Assembly (NCBI GenBank): GCA_006176705.1
Contig: QRFJ01004220.1
Span: 1 to 64,000, forward strand
Source of the DNA: Cocos nucifera
Taxonomy: Eukaryota > Streptophyta > Magnoliopsida > Arecales > Arecaceae
Direction: 5' to 3'
Length of the DNA stretch: 64,000 bases
Shown piece by piece: positions 34,020 to 45,899 of this stretch; position 1 is the first letter of the stretch, and every line of letters begins with the position of its first letter. The notes beneath the pieces were generated by a model that saw only the letters and a list, made by a program, of their open reading frames with translations, had not been told where the DNA came from and ran no database searches. The translations under genes and the position numbers were made by a program.

Positions 34020-35849
34020 ATGAGTGAGTTTTTCATTCTAAGGTGACCAAGATGATAATTTTAGTTGTGCATGATTTGTATTTGTTTTCAAGATTCTATA
34101 TTTTCTCTATAAAAATTTAGTTTTTATCCTAAAAGTTTTCTATTTATCATATAATAGTTTACTTTTATTATAAAAAGTTTGTATTCATTTTTTAGGGGAA
34201 TGTACTTATTTCATAAAAGTTAGTATTTATCTTCTACTTTTGTTATTTATCATATGGGTGCACTAAGATGATCTAAGGGTTGAGGATTGCATTTGTGTTT
34301 ATCCTCAAGATTTTCTGTTTATCTAAGCAAAGCTTGTATTTATTCTAGACAATTTTTGTTTATTTTGGATTTTTTTATTTATGGATTTGCATTTATCCTG
34401 ATGGGTTTATTCTTGTTCTAATAGGTTTATATTTATTGCCACAGAGTTTGTATTTATTCTGCAAATTTTGTGTTTAATTTGGAGAGCTTATATTTATTTT
34501 GAAGGGATTTATGTTTATTTTTGCATAGAAGCCAACAAGACAGTAAGTATAAGGGGGAGTTTGTGTTTATTTTGGGAAAATTTTTATTTATTTTAGAAAG
34601 TTTGTATTTATTTTTTAGGGGTTTGTGTTTGTTCTATAAAAAGTTAGTGTTTATCCGCTACCATTGTTGTTTATCATTGGAGAACCCTAAGGTTACCTTA
34701 AGATTGGAGGTCAAGTTTGTATGTATTCTAATGAGTTTGTGTTTATCACTATAGAGTTTATGTTCATTTTTGGAGAGTTTGTATTTATTCCAAAGAGATT
34801 TATGTTTGTTCTTGCATGGTAGCTGGCAAGACAATGAGCTTGGGGGGGGAGCATGTATTTATTTTGGATCGGTTTCTATTTATTCTAGGAAATTTGTATT
34901 TATTATCAAGGGGTCTATATTTACTTCACAAAAACTTGGTGTTTATCATCCACCATGATTGTTTATCATGGGCTGGAGGCTTAATTTATATTTATTCTGG
35001 ATGATTTCTGTTTATTGTTATAGAATTTATGTTTATTGTGCTACTAAGTTTATATTTATTTTGAGGAGTTTATATTTATTTTGGAGTTTTTTGTGATTGT
35101 CTAGCATGGGAGCTAGTAAGGCAATGAGCATGGAGGATTTGTTTGTGTTCATCTTGAGCCAATTTTTGTCTATTCTTTGGAATTCATATTTATTTTGATG
35201 AGGTTTGTGTTTATTTCACTAAAAGTTAGTATTTATCATTCAATTGTTTTGTTTATCGTGAGAGACCCTAATGTGATCCAATTCTTGGGCCCAATTTTAT
35301 GTTCATTTTGGATGGTTTTTTGTTTATTGCCGAAGAGTTTCTATTTATTTTGTGGCATTTCTATTCATTCTAGTAAGTTTGTATTTATTTTGGAGGGGTT
35401 TATGCTTATCCTAACAAGTCAGCAAGATAGTGAGCATGAAAGGGAGTTGTGTTTATCCTATGCATGTTTCTATTTATTCTCAGAAGTTTGTATTTATTTT
35501 GATGGGGTTTGTGTTTATTCCACTAGAAGTTAGTATTTATCCTTCATCCTTATTATTTATCATGGAGAATGCTAAGATGACCAAATTCTTAGGGCCTAAG
35601 TTTATATTTATTTTAGATAAATTCTAGTTAATTGTCATAGAGTTTCTATTTATTCTATGGTGTTTCCATTCATTCTGGTGAGTTTGTATTTATTTTAGAG
35701 GTGTTGGTATTTATTCTAACAAAAGAGCCTACAATACAGTAAATATAGAGGGAAATTAAGACTATTTCTATTTATTTTTGAAAGTTTATGTTTATTTTGA
35801 TTTTGTATCTATTCAATTAGAATTGAGTATTTATTCTCCATCCTTGTTG
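34020..35849 (+). repeat. Satellite-like array, about 300-bp unit, left part
   Basis: About six units. Landmarks recur at similar spacing: TTGTTGTTTATCATGGAGA...CCTAAGATGACC near 34245, 34660, 34945, 35245, 35547 and 35840. A second landmark, AAGACAATGAGCATGG-like, is near 34530, 34818, 35110, 35416 and 35725. Within each unit a shorter (TTTGTATTTATTTTGGA)-like repeat of about 20-25 bp recurs. The apparent FVFIL-rich frames are products of this repeat. The unit is cut at 35850 by the Tat element and resumes at 45693. Confidence 0.8.
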
Positions 35850-35854
35850 TTTAT

Positions 35855-37220
35855 TGTTGGTAAAGAATCTGGTTGATGCTAGATCGAACTGGAGTTGGAA
35901 AAGAAGATATCGCCGTCAGTAACCTACAAAATAAAGTTTTGTCCGAAGTCGGTGATGGTGGCTTCGATAGGACCCTCCGACGATCAAGTCAGCTCTCCTG
36001 ACCAATAGAAATGGAGTGCTCAGGAAAGAACTCAACAAAGTTTTATGAAGGAAAAGAGAGCTTAGATAAAATGTATTTGGAGGGTTTCTTTTATAGACGG
36101 AATCTAGAGCAGACTGATAGTAACAACCATAACCATCCGATCGTGGGCCACTTGGGATCACGTCAAATTTATTACGAAGAGAGGTGTCATCCGTAGTAGA
36201 CTGATAATGACAGTCATAACCATCTGATAGTGGGATCGCCTATAATAGACTGATAAATGATAGTCGTAACCATTCAGTAGTGAGGTCGTCTGTAGCAGAC
36301 TGATAAATGATAGTTATAACCGTCCGATAGTGGGTCGCTCAAGACCACGTGAAGTTTGTTATGAAGAGAGGTGTCTGTTATCGTGATATGCCTTTTTATT
36401 GAGATTTAATAGTCGAAGTCCGGAGGAAGCAGGCATTGATTGATGAAGAGCTTTGACATATATCAATTTCAGAGAAGTTCGGACTCTTAAAGAAAATACG
36501 ACTAGAGGGGATCATCCAGAAGAAATACTACTTGAAATCTAAAAGTAATCCACTGGAGGAATCTGATTGAAGGAGAGGTCCGAAAGGAGTTTGGCTCCTA
36601 GAGAAATCCGACTGAAGAAGAGGTCTAGAAGAAGTTTAGCTCCTGAAGGAATTTGACTGAAGGAGAAGTCCAAAAGGAGTTCGACTATTGGAGGAATCCG
36701 ACTGAAGAAGAAGTATGAAAGAAGTTCGACTCCTCGAGGAATTCGACTGAAGGAGACGTCCGAAAGAAGTTCGGCTCCTGGAGGAATCTGACTGAAGAAG
36801 AAGTTCGGAAGGAGTTTGGCTCCTGAAGGAATCTGACTAAAGAAAAAATCTGAAAGAAGTTCAGCTCCTGGAGAAATTTGACTGAAGAGAAAGTTTGAAA
36901 GGAGTTCAGCTCCTGGAGGAATTTGACTGAAGAAGAAGTTCGAAAGAAGTTTGACTGCTGGAGAAATCCGACTGAAGAAGAAGTTCGGAAGGAGTTTGGC
37001 TCCTAAAGGAATTTGACTGAAGAAAAAGTCCGAAAGGAGTTCGGCTGCTGAAGGAATCCGACTGAAGAAGAAGTCTAGATTGAAGTAGAATTCTCGATCG
37101 AAGCTGCTGAAGGAGTCTGGACTGAAGGAGAATTTTCGATCAAAGCTCTTTTATGATTACCAGTTACATTAGGCTAAGCATCAGACTAGACTTCAATGGA
37201 AGTGGGGTTTATCACCAACA
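35855..37220 (-). repeat. 3' LTR of element G
   Basis: Minus strand TGTTGGTGATAAACCCC ... CTTTACCAACA. It has a TATA box (CTATAAAAG near 36085-36095) and about 12 units of a 45-bp repeat at 36545-37080. Confidence 0.9.
36545..37080 (-). repeat. 45-bp minisatellite inside the 3' LTR
   Basis: About 12 copies of a unit like GGAATCCGACTGAAGAAGAA plus GTTCGAAAGGAGTTCGGCTCCTG. The 5' LTR carries about seven, so the array changed length after or during insertion. Confidence 0.85.
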
Positions 37221-37240
37221 ATAGTCCTCTTACTCCCAAG
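37221..37240 (-). other. Polypurine tract of element G
   Basis: Minus strand GGGAGTAAGAGGACTAT abuts the 3' LTR start. Element H has the equivalent AAGTAGGACTAT at 52469. Confidence 0.75.
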
Positions 37241-37679
37241 TTCAAAATTGAATTCGAAATTTGAAGAAAGGGAGGAAAAAAGATGACGGTCGAAGTCCCG
37301 TAGCTTGACCTCAGCTTTCTAAAGGAGGAAGACGACGTAGATGCGGGATCGTCTAATTTTGTAGTCAATCTTTCCTTTGACAGCCTCACTTCTGGCCTGT
37401 CTGAACCTGTCGCAAAGGTGCTCAAACTAGTTTGGAAACCTAAGGCTCATTTTTCTCTCTATCATCTTCTTATGAAATGCTTGTTGTGGATACCGAGCTC
37501 GTTATGGACATCGGGCTTGTTGTGGATGTCGAATTAGGATCTCTTCTACAAATCAAGATAAGATTTTGTCTTTCGTATTTGACGTAGTCAAGTTGTCGTG
37601 GGAAAACACGTGTAAAGATTCTCCGCCAAGCTTCTTCCTTCTCCACATCTTTGGTCTACGAGGTTTCAACTTTTGCTTA
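37241..37679. other. 3' untranslated region of element G
   Basis: Non-coding. The first about 50 bases resemble the matching place in element H (GACGGTCGAAGTCC versus GACTGCCGAAGTCC), but the antisense gene of H is absent here. No supported gene. Confidence 0.5.
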
Positions 37680-38945
37680 TGTTAGGATGAGACTTTCTTT
37701 CTATTCTTATCATGGCTTATGGAGGTGCATTAGGGGCGTCGGTAGGATCTCTCCCTCCATCCTATCTTATATCGACGAGGTCATCGGCTTTGCTCACATT
37801 AGGATGAAGTTCTCCTCCTATTCCTAATGTAGCTTATGGGGGCAAATTTGGACCATTGATAGGGCCTCTTCCCTCATCTCGTCTAAAATGAACGAGGTCT
37901 TCGACTGTGCTCACGTTAGAACGAGATTCTCCTCCTATTCCAAATGGGCTATAGGGGCACCTTAGGGCCGTTGTTAGGACCTCTCCCCTCATCTCATCTA
38001 AAATATTCCTAACGGGCTGTAGGAGCATCTTAGGACCGTTGTCAAGGCCTTTTCCCTCATCTCGTCTAAAATAAATAAGGTCTTCGACTTTGCTCATGTT
38101 AGGACGAGGTTCTCCTCCTATTCCTAATGGACTATTGGGGCACATTAGGGTCGTTATCAGGGCCTCTCCCCTCATCTCATCTAAAATGAATAAGGTCTTT
38201 GACTTTGCTCATGTTAGGACAAAGTTCTCCTCCTATTCCAATGAGCTGTAGGGGCATATTAGAACCATTGTCAGGGCCTCTTCCCTCATCTCGTCTAAAA
38301 TGAATGAGGTCTTCGACTTTGCTCATATTAGGATAAGGTTCTCCTCCTGTTCCTAACGGATTGTAGGGGCACATTAGGGCCATTGTCAAGGCCTCTCCCT
38401 TCATCTCGTCTAAAATGAATGAGGCCTTCAATTTTGCTCTCATTAGGACGAGGTTCTCCTCTTGTTCCTAATGGGTTGTAGGGGCACATTAGGATCATTG
38501 TCTGGGCCTCTCCTTTCATCTCGTCTAAAATGAACGAGATCTTCAACTTTGCTCACTTTAGGACGAGACTTTTCTTCTGTTCCAAACGGGCTGTAGGGGC
38601 ACATTAGAACCTTTGTCAGGATCTTTGCCCTCATCTCGTCTAAAATGAATGAGGTCTTTGACTTTGCTCACGTTAGGATGAGATTCTCCTTCCTATTCCT
38701 AACGGACTGTAGGGACACATTAGGGCCATTATCAGGGTCTCTTCCCTCATCTCATCTAAAATGAATGAGGTCTTCAATTTTGCTCATATTAGGATGAGGT
38801 TCTCCTCCTGTTCCTAATGGACTGTAGGGGCATATTAGGGCCATTATTAGGGCTTCTTCCCTCATCTCATCTAAAATAAACAAGGTCTTCGACTTTGCTC
38901 TCGTTAGGACGAGGTCTCCTCCTATTCCTAATGGGCTATATTTAT
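37680..38945. repeat. Tandem array in the 3' region of element G, about 113-bp unit
   Basis: Around ten units, each with a GAGGTCTTCGACTTTGCTC block (37888, 38072, 38188, 38300, 38414, 38530, 38645, 38760, 38875) followed by TTAGGACGAGGTTCTCCTCC. The spacing is 112-116 bp except for one longer, rearranged step. The minus-strand frames between 37834 and 38634 are made by this repeat. Confidence 0.9.
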
Positions 38946-39019
38946 CATGAAATTAAGTTCGTGGGGTAGTCCTCCTTTATTACCAGTACAAAACAAAGAT
39001 AGGATGTTGAAGTAGGAGG

Positions 39020-40420
39020 ATTTCATTGTAATCAAATTATCGGTAATACATTCGTAGATTTTTTGAATTCCATGGTCGAGGCAGGTCTGCCCTCCCGAGT
39101 TTCTTCAAGTAGTATGTCTCGGGTCGGACAACTTCTATGATCTCATAGGGTCCATCCCAATTTAGGGCAAGCTTCCCTTAACTCTAAGGTTGAGAGATAG
39201 CGGCTCGTCGAAGTATTAAGTCCCCCACTTTAAACATTTTACCTCTGACTCTGGAGTTATAATATTGGGCCACCCTTCGCCTATAGGTCGTCATTCGAAC
39301 TTAGGCTTCTTTTCTTTTTTCTTTTAGCAGATTAAGGTTGACTTTGAGGTCCTGCAGTTACGCTGCTCATTGAAGGCCACGACCTATGCTGATGGGAGTT
39401 TAAGCTCGATTGGGATGACTGCCTCTGTTCCAAAGGCTAAGACGAATGGTGTTTCTTCAGTCGGTAGCCTTTGAGTAGTTCGGTACGTCCAGAGGACGTG
39501 ATAGAGTTCATTCGCCTAGGCTTCCTTTGCTCTGTCAAGTCTTGTCTTGATGCCTTACAATAGGGTCTGATTGATCACTTGAGTTTTCCTATTTGACTGT
39601 GGGTGAGCTACTGATGTGAAGTGATGGAAGATATTTAGATCTTCATAGAACTCAGTGAACCTCGTTCCAGCGAACTGTCACCCATTATCTGTTATGAAAG
39701 TTTGGGGCATACCAAATCGATAGACGATTGACTTCTAGATGAAGTCCTGTATCTTAGCCTCAGTAATTTTTGCTAGTGGTTCGGCTTCGACCCATTTGGT
39801 AAAGTAGTCGATCGCAATCAGGAGGAACTTTCATTATCCGGATGTCACTGAAAAAGGGCCAAGTATATCCATTTTCCACTGCGCAAATGGCCAAGGTGCA
39901 CTTAGTGGAGTAAGCTCGGAGGTTGGCTATCTTTGTATGTTTGCATTTCTCTGATAGTGGTCACATTTCTTGACATACTCCATAGAATCGTGGTACAAGA
40001 TCGACCAATAGTACCCTTATCGAAGTAGTTTTTGTGATAGAGATCTAGCTCCCATATGACTTCTATAAATTCCCTTGTGTACTTTTCATAATGTGAAGTC
40101 GACCTCTAAAGGTCGGAGACATCTCAATAGCGGTAGCGAATATGACCTTTTATACAACTTGTCCTTTTATAAAACATACCGGAAGGCTTGATTTCTGAGT
40201 TTTTGAGCTTCTTTCGGATCATGAGAAAGAACTCTCTCTTTTAGATAGGCAACTAATGGGTCAATCTAGCTTGGCTCGAACCACATTTGCATAACGAGCT
40301 GTGATTTCTCTAAGCTTGGATATTTTAGAATTTCAAAAAAATAATTTTTTGGACAGTTCGGCTGGGGCTGAAGTGGCCAATTTAGAAAGAAGGTCGATTA
40401 TTGTATTTTCTACCCTCAAA
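39020..40420 (-). pseudogene. Integrase of element G
   Basis: Inserts the cDNA into the genome. The minus strand shows the zinc-binding region HDSMEYVKKCDHYQRNANIQR-like at 39940-39993, with the first Cys kept and the second changed to Tyr. Downstream lie core pieces matching the same region in element H, including the strip read as WPFAQWKMDILGPF-like near 39850-39890. Many stops. Confidence 0.8.
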
Positions 40421-41240
40421 ATTTATCGAATGCCAAAACTGTCGAAGGCCAAAGTCAAATCCTTTACTTTCTCAAGGTATTTCATCATACTTTTCTTCCG
40501 TGCTTCATAGTTGCCACTAACTTGGCTGATCACTATTTGGTAATCACTGTAGACTTGAAGTCGATCTACTTTTAACTCTTTTGCTATTTTTAATCCGACG
40601 ATCAAAGCTTCATATTCGGCTCTATTATTAGTTGCAAGGAATTCGAAGCATAGTGCATACTCGGTGATGACTCCCTCGACGTTGACTAAGACTAACCCCA
40701 TACTTGCTCCAGCGAAGTTGGACGAACCATCCACGTGCATGGTCCAAAAACCTTTGGAAAGGTCAGCACTTTTTTTGAGGATGCTTGGTTGCAACCATGG
40801 GATGCTGATCTCGTTCTGCTCAAGCTCAGCTTCATCTAGAATGGTACATTTAATTATGAAGTCGGCCAGTACTTGAGCCTTAATTGTTGGTCGAGGTCGG
40901 TAGTTGATGTCAAATTTCATTAATTCAATGGCCCATTTTACAATTCTTTCAGAAGCATCCATTTGATGAAGGATTGCTCTGATCGGTTGGTCAGTGAGGA
41001 GCATTATAGTATGTCCTTGGAAGTAAGATTGAAGTCTTCTTGCTGTAATCAGAAGAGCATAAGTCAATTTTTTCAACTTTGTATACCTAGTCTCAGCATT
41101 CCTTAGGATTCGACTTATGTAATAGATTGATCGTTGTACTTTCGCCTCTTCTTTGACCAGGACTACCGCTAGCACCTTAGGGGAGATCGCGAGATAGAGA
41201 AACAGCTCCTCTCCAAATTTGGATTTGGCCAGTAGGAGGG
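40421..41240 (-). pseudogene. RNase H and second (archaeal-type) RNase H of element G
   Basis: The retroviral-type RNase H is readable from about 41200 to 40900: VQRSIYYISRILRNAETRY, then LLTDQPIRAILHQMDASERI. Next, from about 40760 to 40450, comes the extra RNase H: FWTMHVDGSSNFAGASMGLV, NNRAEYEALIVGLKIAKEL and LQVYSDYQIVISQVSGNYEA. These carry the Asp, Glu and Asp catalytic positions (VDGSSN, AEYEAL, YSD). The 250-codon open run is the longest in the element. The extra domain is the hallmark of Tat/Ogre elements and is thought to help degrade the RNA of the hybrid. Confidence 0.9.
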
Positions 41241-42330
41241 CGAGCCGAGGTAGTTCTTGAGCTCGTCAAATGTCTTTTGGCATTTTTGAGTTCAGAAAAA
41301 ATCTTTTGGTTTCCTGAGGATTTGAAAGAAGGGCATGTAGCGTTCGACCGACCTCGAGATAAAATGATTCAAAGCTGCCACCTTTCTAGTCAGGCGTTGA
41401 ACTTCCTTGATGGACTTTGGAGCGATCATCTCCTAGATAGCTTGAATTTTCTTCGGATTAGCCTCGATCCCTCATCTCGAGATCATGAATCCCAAAAATC
41501 TTCCTGAGGTTACTCCAAAGACGTACTTGGTTGGGTTCAGCTTCATCTTATATTTTCTGAGCACATCGAAAGTCTCTTCAAGGTCGGCGATATGATTGAC
41601 AGACTTTTGACTTTTGACCAACATGTCGTCGATGTAAACCTCTATATTGTAGCCGATTTGCTCCTTAAAGATTTTATTGATCAAGCATTGATAAGTTGCA
41701 CCTGCATTTTTAAGCCCGAAGGGTATGACTCTATAATAGTAAAAACTGTGGTTAGTAATAAAAGCAGTCTTCTCCTCATCCTTCGCTGCTATTCGAATTT
41801 GGTTGTAGTCAGAGAAGGCATCCATGAAGGTGAGGAGCTCATAGCCTGAAGTCGCATCCACCAGTTGGTCGATTCTGGGCAAAGGGTAGCTGCCTTTTGG
41901 GCAAGCCTTGTTAAGTTTCTTAAAGTCGATGCACATCCTCCACTTGTCGTTGTCTTTCTTGACCAGAACCATGTTAGAGACCCAAGTCGGATAGCTGACT
42001 TCTCAGATAAATCTGGTGTTGAAAAGCTTGTCGACTTCTTCTACTTTACCTTCTGTCTTTTTGATGCATGGCCTCGAACTCTTTCTTTCATTGGTTAATG
42101 CTTGGGATCAATGGCCAGCCGATATTTCATAACCTTAGCATCAATCCTCAGCATATCCATCGGAACCCAAATGAAGACATCAATATTTTTCCATAAAAAG
42201 GCGATGAGTTGCTCCCGAACTTCATCTTCTTGATTGGAGCCAATTTGCACCATATGCTCCACGTTTCCATCATTCAGGAGGATGGTCACAAGATCTTCTA
42301 TTAGTTCTCCCTTTCTTCTGCAAGGTCGTC
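41241..42330 (-). pseudogene. Reverse transcriptase of element G
   Basis: Best open stretch 41472-41972: MVLVKKDNDKWRMCIDFKKL, NKACPKGSYPLPRIDQLVD, FMDAFSDYNQI, FGLKNAGATYQ and the catalytic YIDDMLVKS. The catalytic Asp pair and the first Asp (FMDA) are present. The N-terminal part (42095-42289) is in another frame, with IDAKVMKYRLAIDPKH. The gene is broken by frameshifts and stops on both sides of this run. Confidence 0.92.
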
Positions 42331-43050
42331 CCGGGCATCTAACCCATCAACAGGATAAGGGTCGTACTATTTTTTCTTTCGCAGGATAATTGGATAGCAG
42401 TGTCTTGCCAGAGCTTGATCTTCTTTGATCTCTTTGATCCCGTAACTTATTGGAAACTTCATCTTTAAATAATAAGTGGACACCACCGTCCGAAGTGCAT
42501 TTAAATTAGGTCGGCCGAGAATTGCATTGTAAGCGGAGGGAGCATTTACTACCAAAAAATTTACTTATGCTCTGGATTATTTTGGATATTGTCCGACAGC
42601 CACAACTAGAGTTATTACACCTTCAATTGGTACTGCAGCCCTAGTGAAGCCTACTAGGGAGAGTTTATTGATCCAAGCTGACTATTAGATATTGAAATTT
42701 TAGAGAAAGCATCATAAAATAAGACATCAACCAAACTTTCATTATCAACTAGGATATGACGTACATCATAGTCCACTATATTTAAAGAGATTACAACCAC
42801 ATCATTATGCGAAATTATACTTTCCATACATCTACCTTAGTGAAGGTTATAGGTACTTCAGCCCTCCATCTTTTCACCGATCCCCTAAATTCACTGGCCT
42901 CTTCTCATCGAAGTCCCTCAGAGATAGTATTGACGATGTCGAGAGCCAGCCGATCTCCTTATTGTTCCTCTCATCTTGGTGGTTCTGGCTACGGTAGTGC
43001 CCTCGATCGATCTTCTCTTGCTTCAGACCGGCATCTGAGGAATCGATCCA
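42331..43050 (-). pseudogene. Protease region of element G
   Basis: Contains YNAILGRPNLNALRTVVSTY and LKMKFPISYGIKEIKEDQ (42367-42555), the typical end of the Tat-type aspartic protease. The catalytic D-T/S-G box falls in a decayed part near 42720-42750, and I could not read it in frame. Confidence 0.7.
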
Positions 43051-44465
43051 ACTGATCTCTCCTGATGAGCTCCTCGATCTCGTCTTAGAGCTGAATGTAT
43101 TCTTCAGTATCGTGGTCGTGGTCACGATGGTAGAGATAGTATTTGCTAGGATTGTACTTGCTAGGATGAGTATACATCCTTTCAGACCTCGGTAGTTGCT
43201 CTTTGATCCCTATTAATACTTGCATTTTTGGAGCATTGAGGGAGGCATAGTTGTGAAACCTTTTGGGAGGAGAACTTCTTCGTACCCTTTTGTCGGAGCT
43301 TCTTTGACGATGAGCTCGAGGAGTTCGGGCTTGCTTGCATTTTGGAGGAGTCCGTGAGTACGACCAAACTTCATTCGGCCCTCCATCAGCTGTGGGTTTA
43401 TTAGACTCGTCCGTCTGCCGCTCTCCTACGGCTTTTTCATCCTTCAATTTGAAGATTTCTTCCGCTTAGGCATATCCTTTAGCCCGAGCTAGCAGATCGA
43501 CAAAGTCCTAAGGATACTTTTTCTTCAGAAAGAATAGCAAATTATTCTTCTAAAGGCCATCCTTGAGTGTGGGCATTGCAATAGACTGATCCAGATTCTG
43601 GACCTTCAATGTAGCAGCATTAAACTGGGTGACATAAATTCGGATAGATTTTTTTTCTTCTACTTGATATTTATTAGAAAATCTGAATCTCAATGCGGAC
43701 ATCCGTTGCTGATGAAGTGAGCCGCAAACTGATGGCTCATCTAGTCAAAGAAGAAGATCGTATCCGACTTCAACATCGAGTACCAGTTTCTTGCTACTCC
43801 CTTTAAGATAGATGGAAAAGCTCGACATAAGATGGCGTCTGGTGCGCCATGGAGTAGCATCATGATTCGGAAGGCCTCTAGGTAATCAATCGGATCAGAG
43901 GTTTCATCGTAGTTTTCAAATTGGGGAAGCTTGAAGTTTGGCGAAATGGGCTCTTGCATAATCCTTTGAGAAAAAAGAAGGTCAATGCAAATATTATTAC
44001 CATATGAGGAGGAAGTATGACGAAGCTTTTTGATTCGTCAGCTCATTTTCTGGAGCCTTTGATTCAGGAGATCTTCATGATCGTTGATCTTTAGGATTTT
44101 CTGGTGGGATGGAGGCAAAGCTCCCCCTAGGTCGAGTCATGGTTCGAGTAAGGGCTCTCCACCCTCTACTTCCCCTTTTTGGAGGTCACCGACCGACTAG
44201 CCCAAGTCGGTCGTCCTCTGATCGGATCATGGAGCTCCAGAGAAGCTTGCTCTAGTCAAATTGGCGTCGAAGCCTGATGATGTACGGTCTGCACTGCCTT
44301 TGTGAGATCATGAACCTGCTGGATCAGTAGGTTGAACTGCTCTGCATCCACCATGGTTGTAGGTGGTGCTTGAGTTACTGGAGCTGAAGTGGGAGCAGAT
44401 AAATCTGGATGGAATTTGGCTGCAGAGGTCGTTGATCACCGGATCGAAGCTTTCTTGGGAGGCAT
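43051..44465 (-). pseudogene. gag of element G
   Basis: Begins MPPKKASIR at 44465, with a stop at codon 10 where element H has Arg (a CGA-to-TGA transition). The gag core at 43741-43959 reads PNFKLPQFENYDETSDPIDY then FRIMMLLHGAPDAILCRAFP. The C-terminal basic part at 43085-43447 ends with YLYHRDHDHDTEEYIQL, the zinc-finger-like signature of Tat gag. Roughly 470 codons originally; frameshifts and stops split it into at least four runs. Confidence 0.88.
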
Positions 44466-44553
44466 TTTTTTCGGAAAGAACTCTAGAGAAGAAGAAGAGA
44501 AATTGCTGCTGAACACTCCTTTAAGAACAAGAAAACTTTAGGAACAAAGGAGC

Positions 44554-44573
44554 CCTTCCTCTAGTGCCAATTC
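44554..44573 (-). other. Primer-binding region of element G
   Basis: The minus strand next to the LTR reads TTGGCACTAGAGGAAGG. Element H has TTGGCACTAAAGGAAG in the same place. It is where the tRNA primer should anneal; I did not assign the tRNA. Confidence 0.6.
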
Positions 44574-45692
44574 AGTTGGTGCAGAATCTGGTTGACGTTG
44601 GATCGAGTTGGAGAAGAAGAGGTCGCCATCGGTGATCTGCAAAATAAAATTTCGTTCGGAGTCGGTGGTGGTGGCTCCAGTAGGACCCTCCGACGATCAA
44701 GTTCGCTCTTCTAACTAACAGAAATGGAGTGCTCAGAAAAGAACTCAGCAGAGTTTTGGGAAGAAGAAGAGAGTTTAGAGAAAATGTATTTGGAGGATTT
44801 CTTTTATAGATGGAGTTCGGAGCATACCGATAGTGACAACCGTAACCATCCGATCGTGGATCGCTCGGGATCATGTGAAATTTATTATGGAGAGAGGTGT
44901 CACCCGTAGTAGACTGATAATGACAGTCATAACCATCCGATAGTGGGATCCTTTGTAGCAGACTGATAAATGACAGTCGTAATCGTCCGGTAGTAGGGTC
45001 GCCTGTAGCAGACTGATAAAACAGTCGTAACTATTCGATAGTGGGCCGTTCGGAGCCACATGGAGTTTGTTACGGAGAGAGATGTCCGTTGTCGTGATGT
45101 GCCCATTCATTAAGATTTAATAGTTGAAGTCTGGAGGATTGATATATATTAATTTTAGAGAAGTTCGGACTCTTAAAGGGAATACGGCTAGAGAAGATCA
45201 TCCGAAAGGAATACTATTTGAAATCTAGAAGTAATCTACTAGAGGAATCCGGATGGAGTTCGACTGATGGAGAAGTTCGGAAAGAGTTCGGCTCCTGAAA
45301 AAATTCGACTGAAGGAGAGGTTCGAACGGAGTTCGGTTGCTGGAGGAATTCGACTGAAGGAGAAGTCTGGAAGGAGTTCGGCTTCTCGAGGAATTCGATT
45401 GAAGGAGACATCCGGAAGGAGTTCGGCTCCTGAAGGAATTCGACTGAAAGAGAAGTTTGGAAGGAGTTCGACTCTTGGAGAAATTCGACTGAAGGAGATG
45501 TCCAAAAGGAGTTCGGCTGTTGGAGAAATCCGATTGAAGGAGAAGTCTGGATTGAAGGAGAATTTTCGATCGAAGCTGCTGAAGGAGTCCGGACTGAAGG
45601 AGAATTTTTGATCGAAGTTTTTCTATGATTACTAGTTATATTAGGCTAAGTATCAAACTGGACTTCAGTGGGAGTGGAGTTTATCTCCAATA
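44574..45692 (-). repeat. 5' LTR of element G
   Basis: It pairs with the 3' LTR. The outer end is TA instead of TG on the minus strand (45691-45692), and the inner end reads CACCAACT instead of CACCAACA. TATA box CTATAAAAGAAA at about 44798-44809 on the minus strand. It contains about seven 45-bp units at 45250-45560; the 15-residue periodic frame at 45267-45611 is made by them. Confidence 0.9.
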
Positions 45693-45890
45693 TTTATCAT
45701 GAGGAAATCCTAAGATGACCTAATTTTTAGGATTCGAATTTGTATTTATTCTGATTGATTTTTATTTATCATCATAAAATTTTTATTTATTCTCATTTTT
45801 GTTTATTCTAATGAATTTATATTTATTTTAAAGAAATTTATATTTATTTCAAGAAGCTAGTAAGATAACGAGGATTATGATGGAGAGCAA
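45693..45890 (+). repeat. Satellite-like array, right part
   Basis: Resumes the 300-bp unit at TTTATCATGAGG...CCTAAGATGACC, exactly where 35849 left off, and continues to the AAGCTAGTAAGATAACGAGG landmark near 45857. One copy of TTTAT is the target duplication. Confidence 0.8.
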
Positions 45891-45899
45891 TTGAGTTGG

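Larger units (their letters stand above)
35855..45692 (-). mobile_element. Tat-type Ty3/Gypsy element G (complete)
   Basis: 9.84 kb with LTRs of about 1366 bp (3', left) and 1119 bp (5', right), and a perfect TTTAT target duplication (35850-35854 and 45693-45697). The internal order on the minus strand is gag, PR, RT, RNase H, a second (archaeal-type) RNase H, integrase, tandem-repeat 3' region and LTR. The second RNase H is the mark of the Tat lineage. All frames are broken. Confidence 0.92.

Noticed and set aside
34521..35627. Plus-strand frames rich in FVFIL and YLF, looking like a membrane protein.
   Set aside because: Product of the TTTGTATTTATTTT-type short repeat; several frames give the same look and none has a consistent start.
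37834..38634. Series of minus-strand frames with repeated DEMRGE and FRRDE text.
   Set aside because: Direct product of the 113-bp tandem array in the retroelement 3' region.
45267..45611. 114-codon frame with a perfect 15-residue periodicity resembling a repeat protein.
   Set aside because: Caused by the 45-bp minisatellite in the 5' LTR; the 3' LTR copy is not open in the same frame.
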